Below, in pieces: positions 23,708 through 35,754 of a stretch of DNA of 64,000 nucleotides. Each line of letters opens with the position of its first letter. Position 1 is the stretch's first letter. Made by a program: the position numbers and the translations under genes. Source of the DNA: Moringa oleifera (taxonomy: Eukaryota; Streptophyta; Magnoliopsida; Brassicales; Moringaceae); NCBI GenBank assembly GCA_021397835.1, contig JAJFZO010000863.1, positions 372,001 through 436,000 on the forward strand, in the 5' to 3' direction. The notes under the pieces are model-generated. The model saw only the letters and a list, made by a program, of their open reading frames with translations, made no database searches and was not told where the DNA came from.

Positions 23708-26700
23708 CTACTGTTGAGCAGCCAGCAACTTCTTCAACTCCTTTTTGTTCACCTGGAATTAGCCATGAAAACTCAAGATGAAACGGGGTATATATTCCTT
23801 ACTAGTAAGTTAACCTGTGCAGGAACAAATTGTTTGTTGCAAACAAAAAGTGAAAAGTAATGCACCTTTCCCATGGCATTACGCGGCAATGACTGCCAAA
23901 TAAGCAAACGGGTTGGTAGCTGAAAGAAAGAAATGAAATGCAGTAGTCAACTTGATGAACTGACACAAAATGCTACATGGATATGTTTCATCAACAAAAT
24001 TTAATGGAGACTCCAAAACACATGGATAGTTAAGTCAAGTGGTTCTGCTACTGTTAGTCTGCTCAGGCACTGTTACTGGCTTATTGTCAGTGGATGGAGT
24101 GTTCCAAATACAGAGACCCACAACCCAAATCCATGAAATTCTGGAATGTAGATGATCTTTTCCAAATTTTTAGGTATCGGATAATAACTGGGGTGCTTCA
24201 AACCATAAATTTAAGGAGGGAGGAACAAGGGCAAGAAAGTAGAGATGATGAGGCAGGGGGCAGATGTACAAGGGTCCAATCCTATTAATTTCCTTTTTTT
24301 TTTTTTGGGAAGATAGTCCCATTAACTTCATAAGATAAACAAAAACATTAAAAACTGTTTTTTCTTTTAAATTTTTTTGACAAAGACCTAGTATTGGCAA
24401 CAAATTGGTTATCATATGCAAGAGCTTCAAACTGACATTATTTCTCCAATAAATAAGAGCTCATAGTAGAAACTGACAAAAAGAATCAAATACCTTGTAT
24501 GGTGCAAGTTTGTCTTTAGCCCAAGAACGTAGTTCTTCCAGGCTTAGAGCTGGCTTCGACTCTTCCTCTTGTTTCCTCTTAGATTCAGCTTCTAGTACGA
24601 TTATTGCAGTCACTGCTTCTCCATAATCCTTGTCTGGTAAGCCCAACACACAACATTCCACAACAGCTGGATGCTACATAAGGATAGGGAATTTTCAATA
24701 TCAATAATCATTTCCTTGTTCAGGCACATTATATTTCCTATTCTCTTTCGGATTTCATGGAAGAAATTTTTCAGGAGCATGAAGAAATGCAAAATAGCAA
24801 ATGGGACATATATGACCATAGAATTGAACAGAGGATGAAAAATTAATTACCTCCAAAAGAACAGATTCAATTTCTAAGGCAGATAATTTGTATCCGCCAA
24901 CCTTCATGATATCTGCACTTGTACCTGATAACAAATACAGGCTTCAATACAAGACTAAGCAGCGAAGTGGAGGAGGACGTAATCGGTGTTTATGTAATAT
25001 CATCATCATGCAGATGATAATACTGTGCATATGGGAATTTAAAATCTCCTTACGTCCCAAAATGACGTAATATCCATCTTCATCCACTCTACCAGCATCC
25101 CCAGTCTTGAAGAACCCATCGTCAGTAAACGATGCCATCGTTACCTCCGGAAGTTTCCAGTATTCCCTGAACAATGATGGGCTTCTAACACAAAGCTCAC
25201 CCACTCCATTCGCATCACCTTCACCCGCATCTTCCACAACCTTGACCTACCACAAATACAAATATGTTGCTAAGAAGTCTGCACAGAGGGCTTTGTTGAA
25301 CTGTAATTTTAAAGAAACATCCGAATATTACATCCTCCTTAAGCTTAGTGAAATAATAATTCTACCAGAATATTACTTCTTAAGGTAAGTGATATAATAA
25401 TTTCCAACAAGTAGCTTCCTACTATCAACTGTTTCCCATAAATAGAATTAATTATTGTCAAGGCATTTTTTAAAATATTTAGCCCCTATTCATGTTGGGT
25501 TTTATAACTGATGAATGCCACTAACCTCCACTCCGGGAAATGGTTTGCCCACAGTGCCTGCCTTACGTACACCTCTCAAGGGATTCGATATTGCCATGAC
25601 AAACTAAAAGACACCAAGACAATACCATTGATATAAGAAAATGTGCACATAAATTACATCAAATGCACCTTGTTTTAAAGGAAACAGAATATAGACTCAA
25701 ATCAGAGATCACATACTTCAGTCATGCCATATCGTTCCAAAAGTCGATGTCCTGTAATAGTTTCCCATTGTTGCATAACAGGCTGAGGAAGTGCAGAAGA
25801 GCCACACATCTAGGTGAAACAAACAAAAACAGTTTCCTTCTTTTAGGGATCATGTTTGATAAAGCACAGCCAAAAAAGAGTTTTTGATAATTAATATTAA
25901 TTACATCTAGGATAAACAAACAAAACAGTTTCCTTCATTTAGGAATCAGGTTTGATAGAGAACATCTACAAAAGATTGGAGGATATTTACATGAGAAAAT
26001 GGCCAGAGTTCTAAGTTTTATGCATAGAGCAGATTATTAGTACGAATATTAATATTAACATTTTTACGAAGTAATAATACCTAGAACAGAGTAAAATACG
26101 ATGTTATGCCTGGAAAAAAAAACGAAATCATTCAACATAATATTCCTAGTTTTATGTTGAATCAACCGTATAATTGAAGCAGTTTTACAGCTGCTTACCA
26201 TAAGGCGCAACTGTCTTGCAGCAGAGGCAGAAGCTGCCTGCAGGTCTGAATCCATTGCTTCATAACCTTGTATCAGTCGAGTATACATAGTCGGAACCTA
26301 CATATAACAAAAGCATTAGGCACTAAAAACACTACATTAGCAGATCCCTTCGAGAAGCATGCATTTCTTAAATGTTTGATTAAATAATTCAAACGAGGAA
26401 AACTTTGAGTGTATTACAATTTAAAATTGAGATAAAATTTATCTTTTTCTATCTAAGATTATTACTCTCACAAGATCAGCCATAAGTCTATCTTGACTCC
26501 ATGTAGCGGGTAGGAAAGACAGTAAAATTATTACACAAAGTAGTTTAGAGGCCACCATAGAAGATGTGTCATAATTTAGAAAATCAAAGTTAAAAGAGTC
26601 TAACTACATAAAATATTAAGAAGTTGAAAATAAGTAAATTTCACATAATCATTTGCAGGCAGCACTAATTGTGCAGATATAAAAAATCTGGTTTTATTCA

Positions 26701-29700
26701 GATAAAATTGAACTACATGACACAAAAGAAGTCCAATTAGTAAATGCAAAAACCAGACTTACTCCGGTAAATACAGTTATCGCATCATCAGCTTTACTCC
26801 CATTCACTGGATATGATTCACGCCATCTCTGCCAGATTCCTCTTACGCTAAATTTTGGGATGAACTCAACCTTCAAAAACGTGATTGGAAATATTACTAG
26901 CAAAAAAGGTTTCACTCTTAGTAGCAGAAAATATTAGTTTCAAAATAGAAATATATACTAATAAAGTGTAACCGTCCCAGAACTAAGAGAAACATAATTA
27001 CACTGCTCACCGTGGCACCAGCATAAAGAGGGGCAAATAAAGCGTTGAAGAGCCCATGAACATGTATGTTAGGTTAAGGATCAATAATCCACAAAATGTC
27101 AAAATCAAGTGTAAGCATAGATAAGTCAAAACACCAGCAAGAAGTAAGCTCAATCAATAATATTATGAGAAACTGTTACTACTAAAATCTAAATGAATAT
27201 ATTTCATGGATATGATGTAGTGGCAGGCAGTGCAGGAATTGATCAGCAGATGTGTATTCCCAGGCTTCTGTCAACATTTGAACCTGTGGTTGAGCCAAAG
27301 TTGCAGCATCAGTTAACATGAATATGAAACATTGCGTAACAAGCTAGGGAAGTAAAAAGGTGGTTGAATTCAGGAGCATTAGCATATGATATCAGCTTTT
27401 CATGCTTGCAATGACTTTGAAAGCCAATGGTAATGTATAAAATGAACACTCATCTTTGTACTAACTTGTTAATCCTCTAAGGTGCTATATGGAACAGTCA
27501 CCAACAGAGAAACATCTTTTCTTGTGCTTCAACCATATTTATTAAGAGCTTCAACACTGAAAACTCATTGATTGCATATGCAAAAAGATATGACATAGCA
27601 TGTTTTGACAATTTTAGTAAAGAGAAAATGTTTCAGAAACTTGAATCCCTTTTACAGTTGCAAATATAAGGAAGAATATTCATTTTAGAGTGGTCCCAAC
27701 ACTCATGAGGCACATAGAGTTCAGACATGTACCTGAGCACTGATGCTTTTGTGTGTATGGACAACTCCTTTAGGTTTACCTGTTGTACCACTAGTGTAGA
27801 CAATCAATGCTGGATCACCTGCACCATTAAAACCATATAAGCTAATATGATGAAGAAAGAAGAGGGAAAAGAAAATCAATCATAACTTACACAAATTGCA
27901 CCTAAAAAATATAACTAAATAATTTTTTCATAAATTAAACTAATAATTTTACCTGAATTCTCGATATTCTCTGGGAAGCTTTCATATGCATCCAAAACTC
28001 CAATTTGTGGCTGATCCAGCACATTTATTTGTGATGAAGAGTCGGGAACATGTGGAAGGAGAGAAAACTGAGCAGCACTCTTAGCAGCAACACTTTGCAT
28101 AGTCTCACGATAATCTTCAGTACTCAATAACAAAGATACATCCTAAGATCAAGTAAAAATTGGAGTTTATATTAATCCATGATGAAACTATTAAATTCTT
28201 TTACAGAAGAACCATACAGTGGCTTTGCATCTAATTAAAAAGTTTCAACAAAAATAGGCTTCTCTTCGTTGTCAAATGCATAGCCACTTCAGTAACTTCA
28301 CTTGGATTGTATGACAAGTTTGTCTATGCATTGATACTGACTATCATTTAATACTTAAGGTGAGGAAATAAAAATTAGTAGTTTCTGAAGATGAGATCTG
28401 GTCAAGAGCAAGTTTGAAAATCTGCAGGTATCTGAATTTGGAGCTTGCTTACTCCAAATAGAGCATTTTGCTATGCATCATATGACCTTCGTAAATTCAC
28501 ATCACAAAGCATATTACTAACTAGCAAGCATGCTAACCTTAAAACAGTATAAACAATCAAAACAAATCATATTCACAGAGTTAATTCAGTTCATACCGAA
28601 TCATTCATCACATGCAGTAGTTCAGCCTCAGGGTAGCTAAGTGCAAGTGGAACTGCAACACCTCCACTAAACCAAGTTCCTAGTACTCCAGCAACAAACT
28701 CAGCACATGGTTTAGCCACAATTCCAACTCGAGCCCCACCAAGATTTCCATACCTTGTGACACCATCAAGTGCCACCGTTTGATTTGCATGATTGCTGCT
28801 CTCATAAGTCTGAATAATGAAGGAACAAACTTAAATTAATTATTCAAACCAATGAGAAGATCTGCATGAGAGAGAGAGAGAGAGAGAGTCCTAAGATTAC
28901 AATGCTTCATGCTTAGGCATTCACATGTATCATCAAGCTTAATTCGCCAAACTTGTAACTTTTGCACTTGAGATGCTAATGAGCAACCCAATTTCCACAT
29001 AGATAGTTTAACTACATAAAGTGCTTGCAGTTCATTGCCAGGCCAATGCTTAAGAACGCACTATGCTTTTACTTCTGTAATATTAAAGAATGATGTAGTC
29101 CAAGCATACAGTTGTAAGGCCACCACCACACAACAGCCTAGATATCTTCAATGCAGATGACATGAGCTGTCTGTAACTGTAGCTCTTCTGATCAGCTCTA
29201 ATTGCAATGCTACCATGACCTGCAGACCTCTGCTTACAAGCAACTTTGACCACTTCCATGAATGTACCGGAATGTGATGCTGCAACATAGATCATAAAGA
29301 AAGAATTTAAAAAACATTTAGCTAAATATCTCCACAGGATATCCAGTAAAAATGTTTTTCAACCACACTAGCCCTTGAATTGGCACTATTACTAAGAGAT
29401 TAAGACTTGCAAATAGCTTTAACAAAGGCACATAAATCGAAATTTCTGTCAAATAATTGTGAAATTCCTGTCTACCCATTTCAAATTTGTAGCTTATTGA
29501 TCAAATACAATACTGCAGCATTAAAGGATCACTTTTGTGCCTTTCTTTAACATGAAGGGTATCTCTGAAACAAACCAACTACTGTTTTCTCTACCACAAA
29601 CAACGATAAAAATCTGTTGCATCCCATCACCAGAACGGAGTATTGTCATATGGTATAAAGCAGCATTCAGATTTTATCAATGGCACCAATTTTTTCAATG

Positions 29701-30396
29701 TTTTCTTATGATGATGAGCACATTTGAGAAATTTGTACATGCCCTTTCAAAAAATGATCAGGGCTTTTATCACCTCAGAAAACCACAATTTGCTCCTTGA
29801 TCTTAACTGGGCTTTATCCATACCAGAACTCAACTTGTTTACTCAATGCATGGACCAAATCAAATTAAAAACAGATGAGCGCAATTCATCAGTGATCACT
29901 GCCATTCCAATACCCAATTTTCAACCTAACACTAAGAAAATATTTGAGAAAAGCTAGCCCAAATGCACTTCAATCAGAAATCCATTCCGTTGCGAAGGAA
30001 AATAAATAGCAGAGGCAGTCTGACCAAACTAAGCTCAAAAATGAAAAGGCTCTTTGTTGATCACAAGAAAGTTTTTTAAGATAAGAACAATAATAGATCC
30101 AAAAGGCTAAGCTTTCAAAAGAGTACAAAGAAAATCCATTCGGTTAAGGCAATTGACACATTTCTTCAAACAGCAAATGCACACAAGAAACGAAACTGAG
30201 AAAGCACGACATCCTGACATATCAAACAGGGAATTTCAATCAAAATGAGCAGAAACTTACAGGAGAAAAGACGAGATTCAGAAGAAGGACACCCAGAGAG
30301 TGAAGAGGAGCAAAAGTCTTCGCGGGCAAAACCACAGGTGGCGCAAAGTCTTCTTTTCAAGGAATGGTTGTTGAAGGTTTTTAAGGCGGACCTCAT
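23708..30396 (-). CDS. AAE13: malonyl-CoA synthetase (malonate--CoA ligase) AAE13
   Basis: Acyl-activating enzyme making malonyl-CoA from malonate, CoA and ATP. Sixteen exons (5' to 3'): 30396-30261, 29279-29110, 28809-28597, 28142-27953, 27818-27733, 27283-27214, 27063-27011, 26870-26763, 26297-26199, 25809-25717, 25603-25526, 25246-25054, 24924-24851, 24673-24494, 23919-23866, 23752-23708. All phases join, giving 613 residues (Arabidopsis about 608). Motifs: P-loop [11 protein letters not shown] at 244-254, [27 protein letters not shown], and catalytic Lys599 in PRNAMGK. Residues 1-52 ([10 protein letters not shown] start; rich in Arg, Ser and Leu) look like a mitochondrial presequence; Met53 (MEVVKV) would start a cytosolic form, as known for Arabidopsis AAE13. 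Fourteen of the 15 introns are GT-AG; the sixth is AT-AC. Confident. Confidence 0.96.
25805..25958 (-). repeat. tandem duplication copying the exon 10 acceptor of AAE13
   Basis: Two copies with a 97-bp period: 25805-25861 holds the real acceptor (AG at 25811-25810, exon 10 from 25809) and 25902-25958 is an intronic copy. The shared minus-strand text is AAGGAAACTGTTTT, a pyrimidine-rich TTTGTTTGTTT tract and CCTAG/ATG. The copy is a decoy acceptor; using it would read ATG TAA just after exon 9, a premature stop. Confidence 0.8.
27064..27213 (-). other. U12-type AT-AC intron of AAE13
   Basis: No GT-AG pair joins exons 6 and 7 in frame. The minus strand reads CTACATC/ATATCCATG at the 5' side, a U12 AT-AC donor core (ATATCC), and AACATAC/ATGTTCATGG at the 3' side. 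TCCTTAAC (27080-27073), a close match to the U12 branch site TTCCTTRAC, has its adenosine about 10 nt before the terminal AC, the short spacing required. Splicing there gives LHHVHGLFN, the exact family sequence. Length 150 nt. Confidence 0.9.
28868..28888. repeat. (GA)n microsatellite in AAE13 intron 2
   Basis: About ten GA units in the intron between exons 2 and 3, seen directly. Confidence 0.85.
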
Positions 30397-31367
30397 CTAA
30401 TTTGGCGGGCCTTTATGACTCCGATTGTTTGATATTAATATGAGTAGCAATTTGAGGTGTTATACCCAACCGACGAAAGTAAATGCGGATGCTCCTCTTG
30501 TGGGTTCTCCTAAGGATCAAAGTGAGAGTTGGGTAGTTGCTGGTCCTTCAAGCAAATGTAAAAATCAATCCTACCAAAGATTTTTTATTTTTTTTTAAAG
30601 CACAAACACAAACACCTAAATAAGCCTGTGAGGTTAAGAGGGAGGGAGTAGGTTTGTGTGATTGAAGGTACAGGAAGTGCCAATGACGAGGGTTTTAGCT
30701 AATCCATTTGGGTAGGGCCGAATTGGCTATCAAGGAAATTCCACCACCTGCATGCAGACACGAATTTGCCCAGAAGCAAGAATAAATAGTTCTCTTTGAT
30801 TTCTTCTAAGTTCTCTTTAATCTGTAATCTACCCAACATAAAACCAAACAGGTTCTTTTCAAAACGAGGCTTCTCCTTATAGATAAGGCTTTTCAACTAA
30901 GTATTGTTTTTGAGTTTGGATAGTACCAAGAGAAAACAAATTAGGAGTTGTACTACAAGGCAAGACCCCAACTATACCACTACCACAACCTCTTCTTCTT
31001 CCCCAGTTTTCAGCAATATTCCTGTCAACTACTCCTTACCCTTACTTCTGTTGAAAGAAGATCAAGAAGGGCAAACCAAGCTATGAAGCTTTGTTAATCA
31101 ACTGTTGCAAAGTGAAGTTTTCTCAGTCAACATATGCTTCCTTCATGTTCCCTTTGATTTTGTTCAGCAATGAATAGAGAGAGACAACCTGGAGCAGGTG
31201 CCACTTAATAATGGATATGATGAGAACACCATTGTTTCACATTTTGATACTATAAATTAAACAGAGAGAAACATAAGAACTAGCGCGTTTGTTCTTAGTA
31301 GTTTATGTTGATACAGCTAGCAAACTTCATAAGATAAAGTACAAGAAAGAAAAATAATTGAAGGCTT
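30397..31367. other. AAE13 promoter region and spacer
   Basis: Upstream of AAE13 (transcribed leftwards) and downstream of the PCR8-like pseudogene. Short frames at 30699-30896 and 30904-31086 show no family features. No gene recognised. Confidence 0.5.
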
Positions 31368-32648
31368 TCAACACTCTTCAACATCGATCATAGTTTTTTT
31401 AGATATGACTTGATTTGGAGGAGGAGGCCTTACTTGTTGATCATGGTACTGTCTTGCCTGCTGTTGAGCAAGAATTCCATTCCATCCTACACGGAGTTTT
31501 CACAACATCCATGTTAATTTATCTGAATGTCTTGAAAAGCCTTACATGAACTACATTCTGGTCCATCATTTTCTACCCGATGAACCAGATTAAATATAAT
31601 GATTATGATTATTTAAAGTAAATCACAGTTCTTCATAGGAAAATGATTGAGAAACTGTAAGAGAAAAGCAGTGTAGTTTTAACATTTGAAGTTGCTCAAG
31701 CAACAGGCAAATAATTTATGCTTGATAGAAAAATGCTAAGGAGAAATGAGCATGAATGAGAGTAATGATATACCAAGAGCTGGATTAAGTGCTCTGTTGT
31801 TGAGCTCCCGAAACTCTTGACAAAGAGAACAACAAGGGCAAAATATATGAGAAGTCACATCTGTATAGAGAGCTTCTACCAAATTATAGTTCCTCCTTAG
31901 CTTCATTCGATACTTTGAGCCCATAATCCAATGTCAGCGCAAGGCAGGCATCATCAACAAATAAATGAAACTCCCTAAAGGACAGGCTGCAATTCTCAGT
32001 GTAACATGGTTTAGCAACTGATAACAATGACGGACAATGGTAAGACTGATAGGGTAATAGAATAACAAGTATCTGAAGACGACCTATTGAGTGTGAAGAA
32101 TAAGAAATGCAAGAATTGATGTGAAAGAAATCTATTTGTTTCTCCTTGATCCAAACTTCAGCTATCTCCCCGAATGTCAAACAAGGGAAAAAGGCTGTCA
32201 TGATGGCTGTCAAAACGAGAAGGAAAGATGATTAGACGCACCTTTAGCAATTGTTATTTATGTTGCCAAATTATAGACATCGGTGTAAGTTGAGGATTTG
32301 CAAACCAGATTTGGACTTTTTTTTAGCAACCACGACCTGGTGTAAATTTTTTAGCGTCACTTTCTCATCACACCATTTCTTATGATTGTAGACACAAGAC
32401 ATAGATCTGTTTTCTCAGCAAATATATCAGCCAGTTCAGACAAAGATCTTAGAAAGGGATGATAAAGATCAGAAATTAAGACTTATAGATGTCACCATTT
32501 GTCTGATTTCATGGCAGCCGAACAAGCCAGTGGTCCATGAGTTCTCAATAGGCTGATTCCCAGCAGCTTGAAAGTTTAGAGGAAATGAGCCAACTGGCTC
32601 ACCAGGTTGTTGAATCTCTCTGGCCAGAGTGGCCTGAACTCTGCCCAT
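31368..32648 (-). pseudogene. PCR8: PLAC8-family PLANT CADMIUM RESISTANCE 8-like, broken
   Basis: Small PLAC8/PCR membrane protein gene, now damaged. Recognisable exons: 32648-32496 (start MGRV, then SWTTGLFGC), 32206 to about 32139 (FFPCLTFGEIAEV), 31986-31774 (CPLGSFIYLLMMPAL, MGSKYRMKLRRNYNLVEA, HIFCPCCSLCQEFREL) and 31486-31368 (WNGILAQQQARQ to the stop). Lesions: an in-frame TGA replaces the Ser codon between LLMMPAL and HWIMGSKYR; one base seems missing in exon 1 just before the donor (CHE/NQTN); another is missing after GEIAEV; and the exon 2 donor reads CA where GT is expected. The CC of the usual CCxxxxCPC-like first motif is also not conserved. Relatives act in heavy-metal transport or cell-number control. 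A functional product is unlikely unless splicing differs from my model. Confidence 0.75.
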
Positions 32649-33819
32649 TTGATCAGCAGCTCTAATTCAAGTGACACTAGCAGTTTCTGCAGTGCCTCAG
32701 TTGTCTTGGGAGCCTCTTGCGTCCACAGGAAAACTTTGATGTCAAACTTGTGCCTATCGATTATTTTCTTGACAGAACAATTTTTCTAAGGGTTTGTGCT
32801 TTCATTTAAAATAGAAAGACTTTCAAAAACTAATTGTAAGTCAAGAACATGAAACTTCATGTTATACCCATCAGCTCAGGACAAAGAGGAGGGGCAGCAA
32901 ATATGACTTCCAACAATTTGCCCATTGCTCCTCACTACGACCTTCCAAGTTCCAAAGCCTGTCGTCTTCAAATTATAATAGAACTCATAATTCTTTCCAA
33001 TATATGACAAAGCCTATGGTTGTCTTCAAATTATAATAGAACTCATATTTCTTTCCATTATATGACATTTAAGAGTGAAACACAAGTCAGCCCAAATTTT
33101 CTTACTGCTGACTCTGTTGGTGTTTGACTGACCTGTGCCTTGGCCATGCTGCTACAAGCAAGTTACTATTACATACCATGTAAACATGAAATCGAACTTT
33201 ATGCTCAAAAGGGGCACCAACCAAAAAGGACTCCAACCACAATGCCATATGATAGTATTTTAGCAGAGGTTAAATTGCATATAGATTCGAACTTGTGAAG
33301 CTGAACGTGGCAATACAGAGAAAACTAGTGTTTTTCCTCTTGTTGTCAATATCCAAATAGCAGTAATCTAGACAAATCAAGCAATTTGAAAATAAATAAA
33401 TCGTGGAAAGACCTAAGAGCTATGAGGAAGAAAAGTTCAAATTGAATATGTTAATAACATTCAAAGGTTTCGTACAAGAGCAATATAGCAAACAAGATAT
33501 GGATCCACATCTTCCAAGTAATGGTAGGACATCACCCCCATTATCCTTGATCTACACACTCGATATTCAGTGCTGACAACAGAACAAATTGTCCAGGTCA
33601 AGCTTGTTTGTCATGACTACATCATGATTTTTACCCCCCCAGAAGTAAAAATATATGAATAAATTTTAAGAAAATTTCTCATGACCAAAATCTAAGCAAA
33701 TGAGATGAAAACTCTTTATCAGCAAATGGATGATCATCAAAGCATACAAAGGTGTATAGATACTTCTTTGGCAACTCCTATGAAGTTCCAGCAAAATATC
33801 TGATGACAGGGAGATAACT
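32649..33819. other. intergenic
   Basis: Spacer between the PCR8-like pseudogene and CCMH. It would contain the promoter of the former and the 3' UTR of the latter. Apart from the 58-bp duplication nothing is recognised. Confidence 0.5.
32951..33067. repeat. 58-bp tandem duplication
   Basis: Two adjacent copies, about 32951-33009 and 33010-33067, share TCTTCAAATTATAATAGAAC and CTTTCCA(A/T)TATATGACA with few differences. Period 58 measured at TCTTCA (32965 and 33023). Confidence 0.85.
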
Positions 33820-35561
33820 TCATTGACCTTGCAACCTCCTCCACCATGCAGACGGAGTAACTCCTTCTGGAGAAGGAGGCGTGAGGATATCTAGCATAGT
33901 TTCCTTCTCTTTTGGGGTCAAAGGTACACCTCTAACAAGGTCCAAAGCCATTATATGCACATTGGTCTTTTGCCTGTGCCTCTTATAAGCCCATATTCCT
34001 GCAGCAGCACCTGCTACTAGAAGCTAACCAAACCCAATATTTTAGCATGAATTAGTATTTAGAGATAGCAATAACAAAATGCATAAGGCAGTTCTTTTGA
34101 ACCCTTAAACTTACCGGTGATAACCATAAGCCTGCAGTCTGCAAATCAAACTTAGGGGCATAAAGTACTGTCTCCCCGAAATCATCCTCAAGCTTTTTGT
34201 AGATCTCTTTGTCAGTTTTTCCAGCTTGAATTTCATCACGAATTAACTGCAGTGTAGCATGTATCAATAGGCCGGTTAGACAATTCACATTTGTGAAGTT
34301 ATACACAGAAATTATCAAAGTAAAAAGAAACAGAAATATAGCAAGATTATGAGCCTGATATATATATACACACACAGAGCAAGATAATGAGAGCTTATGG
34401 TAACTCTTATAAGCAGCACTTCAAATGCCAGGAAACAAGGGATAATTTAGGTCTCCGGCAGAAAAGCAACTTGTTTGTAATTTCCGGTTATTTCAAAAAG
34501 TCTATACACTTGGCAGGTGATGATGATATGTTGTTAATGAGATCAAAGAAAAAAAAAAAAAGATGCAAAAACTATTACTTTATGGGATGCTTAGTGATAA
34601 GAAGGGTTTAGAAAAGATTTAAGAATCTGAAGCATGTGGGTGAATGAATGCATAACTGATGCAGGGACTAGCTAAAAAGACAAGATGTTAAAGGGTAAAA
34701 GGAAAAGGAAGGATAATAAAAAAGATTAGCCGATTCAGGCGCTTGTATTAGAGGAACTGCCTTATTCGAGGGGTATCTCAAATCCTAGTCTGCTATTGAT
34801 CATCACCTAGACTATATAACTATGCATATAAGCTGGCACACATTCTAAGCCATGGAACTCAATTCCATGATGCCAATAGAACAGAAATATTGAACTGAAA
34901 AATTGACAAGACAAACTGAAATGTGGAATACATGCCAGTATAATAATCTAAATGCAGAACAAAACTGAAAGCAGCATCAAAAGTACAAGCCAAACCCTAC
35001 AAACAATTTCTAACCATAGTAAGGTGCTCAAATTAGAACAAATGCAGGTTTTGGATTTTTCACCAACGAATTTAAGTTAGAAATGCTACAAAATATTTAT
35101 TCCAAATGTAATGCTCTTATAGCATCAGGATTGATGGCTGAGACACCCTAATAGGTCATTTACCAAGCTTATCAGCTTAATAAACTATTCCTGAAACATC
35201 AAGGTCAGAAATGCAGGCACTAACCTGACATTAATTCTAAATGTAGTATATCAATCCACAGATAATCCTTAGAGTAGCTAAGCCTAGGCATCACCCAACT
35301 GTTTTATGACACTAGAACTACCAATAAACTGTTACTAAGAAGAAGATTTATTGTTATATCATGGTAACAGAAACCAATTTACTTTCATCACAATGACCTG
35401 GAATTAAAACGAATTACCTTTCTAAGCAGAATGGCGATATCTGCTTGTGAATCTTCAATGGACTGACTCCCACACTCGGTGCACCGGACATTGTGACTAA
35501 TATTTCTTGCCCGAGCGTCCACCACCTGCGCCTTCTTCACTTCATCGTCTTTGTTCTCCAT
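33820..35561 (-). CDS. CCMH: CcmH-like cytochrome c maturation protein, mitochondrial
   Basis: Component of the system I cytochrome c maturation pathway of plant mitochondria; CcmH reduces the apocytochrome CXXCH thiols before haem ligation. Three exons, 35561-35418, 34246-34115 and 34023-33820, give 159 residues, the length of Arabidopsis CCMH. Redox motif VRCTECGSQSIEDSQADIA has Cys27 and Cys30. Then LIRDEI.AGKTDKEIY, the helix-rich CcmH core, and a single membrane segment near residues 92-106 (LLVAGAAAGIWAY) followed by a basic and then charged C-terminal tail. ATG at 35561 is the only in-frame ATG; an acceptor at 35585 begins this exon, so the leader is spliced. Intron 1 is 1171 bp, 34247-35417. 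Confidence 0.96.
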
Positions 35562-35706
35562 TTTCAGCGTCAATCACCTCAAACCTGTGGAAACTACAAA
35601 GGGAGACATCATCAGCCATCGTCTTGCCAGAGGGCTCTGATTTCAGTAAGGCATTTTCTCAAACACTTGCCATGATGAAAAAACAAAGCAAAAGTTAAAG
35701 ACATAC

Positions 35707-35754
35707 CGGATTGTTCTTTTGACATGGGTGGTCTTCGAAATACATTGGACAAGA
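35707..35754 (-). other. candidate 5' UTR exon of CCMH
   Basis: A 48-nt segment has TTTTGCAG before it and GTATGT after it on the minus strand. The next acceptor, CCACAG at 35590-35585, opens the exon with the CCMH start codon. Read through to the next exon it meets TGA before the CCMH ATG, so it would be untranslated. A donor-like CTGAG/GTGAGA further upstream (near 35896) could close an earlier leader exon. Inferred from signals only. Confidence 0.4.

Noticed and set aside
27050..27220. Transposon insertion flanked by CATG in AAE13 exon 6/7
   Set aside because: At first the non-GT-AG gap looked like an insertion with a CATG duplication, but the U12 donor, branch site and perfect in-frame joining explain it better.
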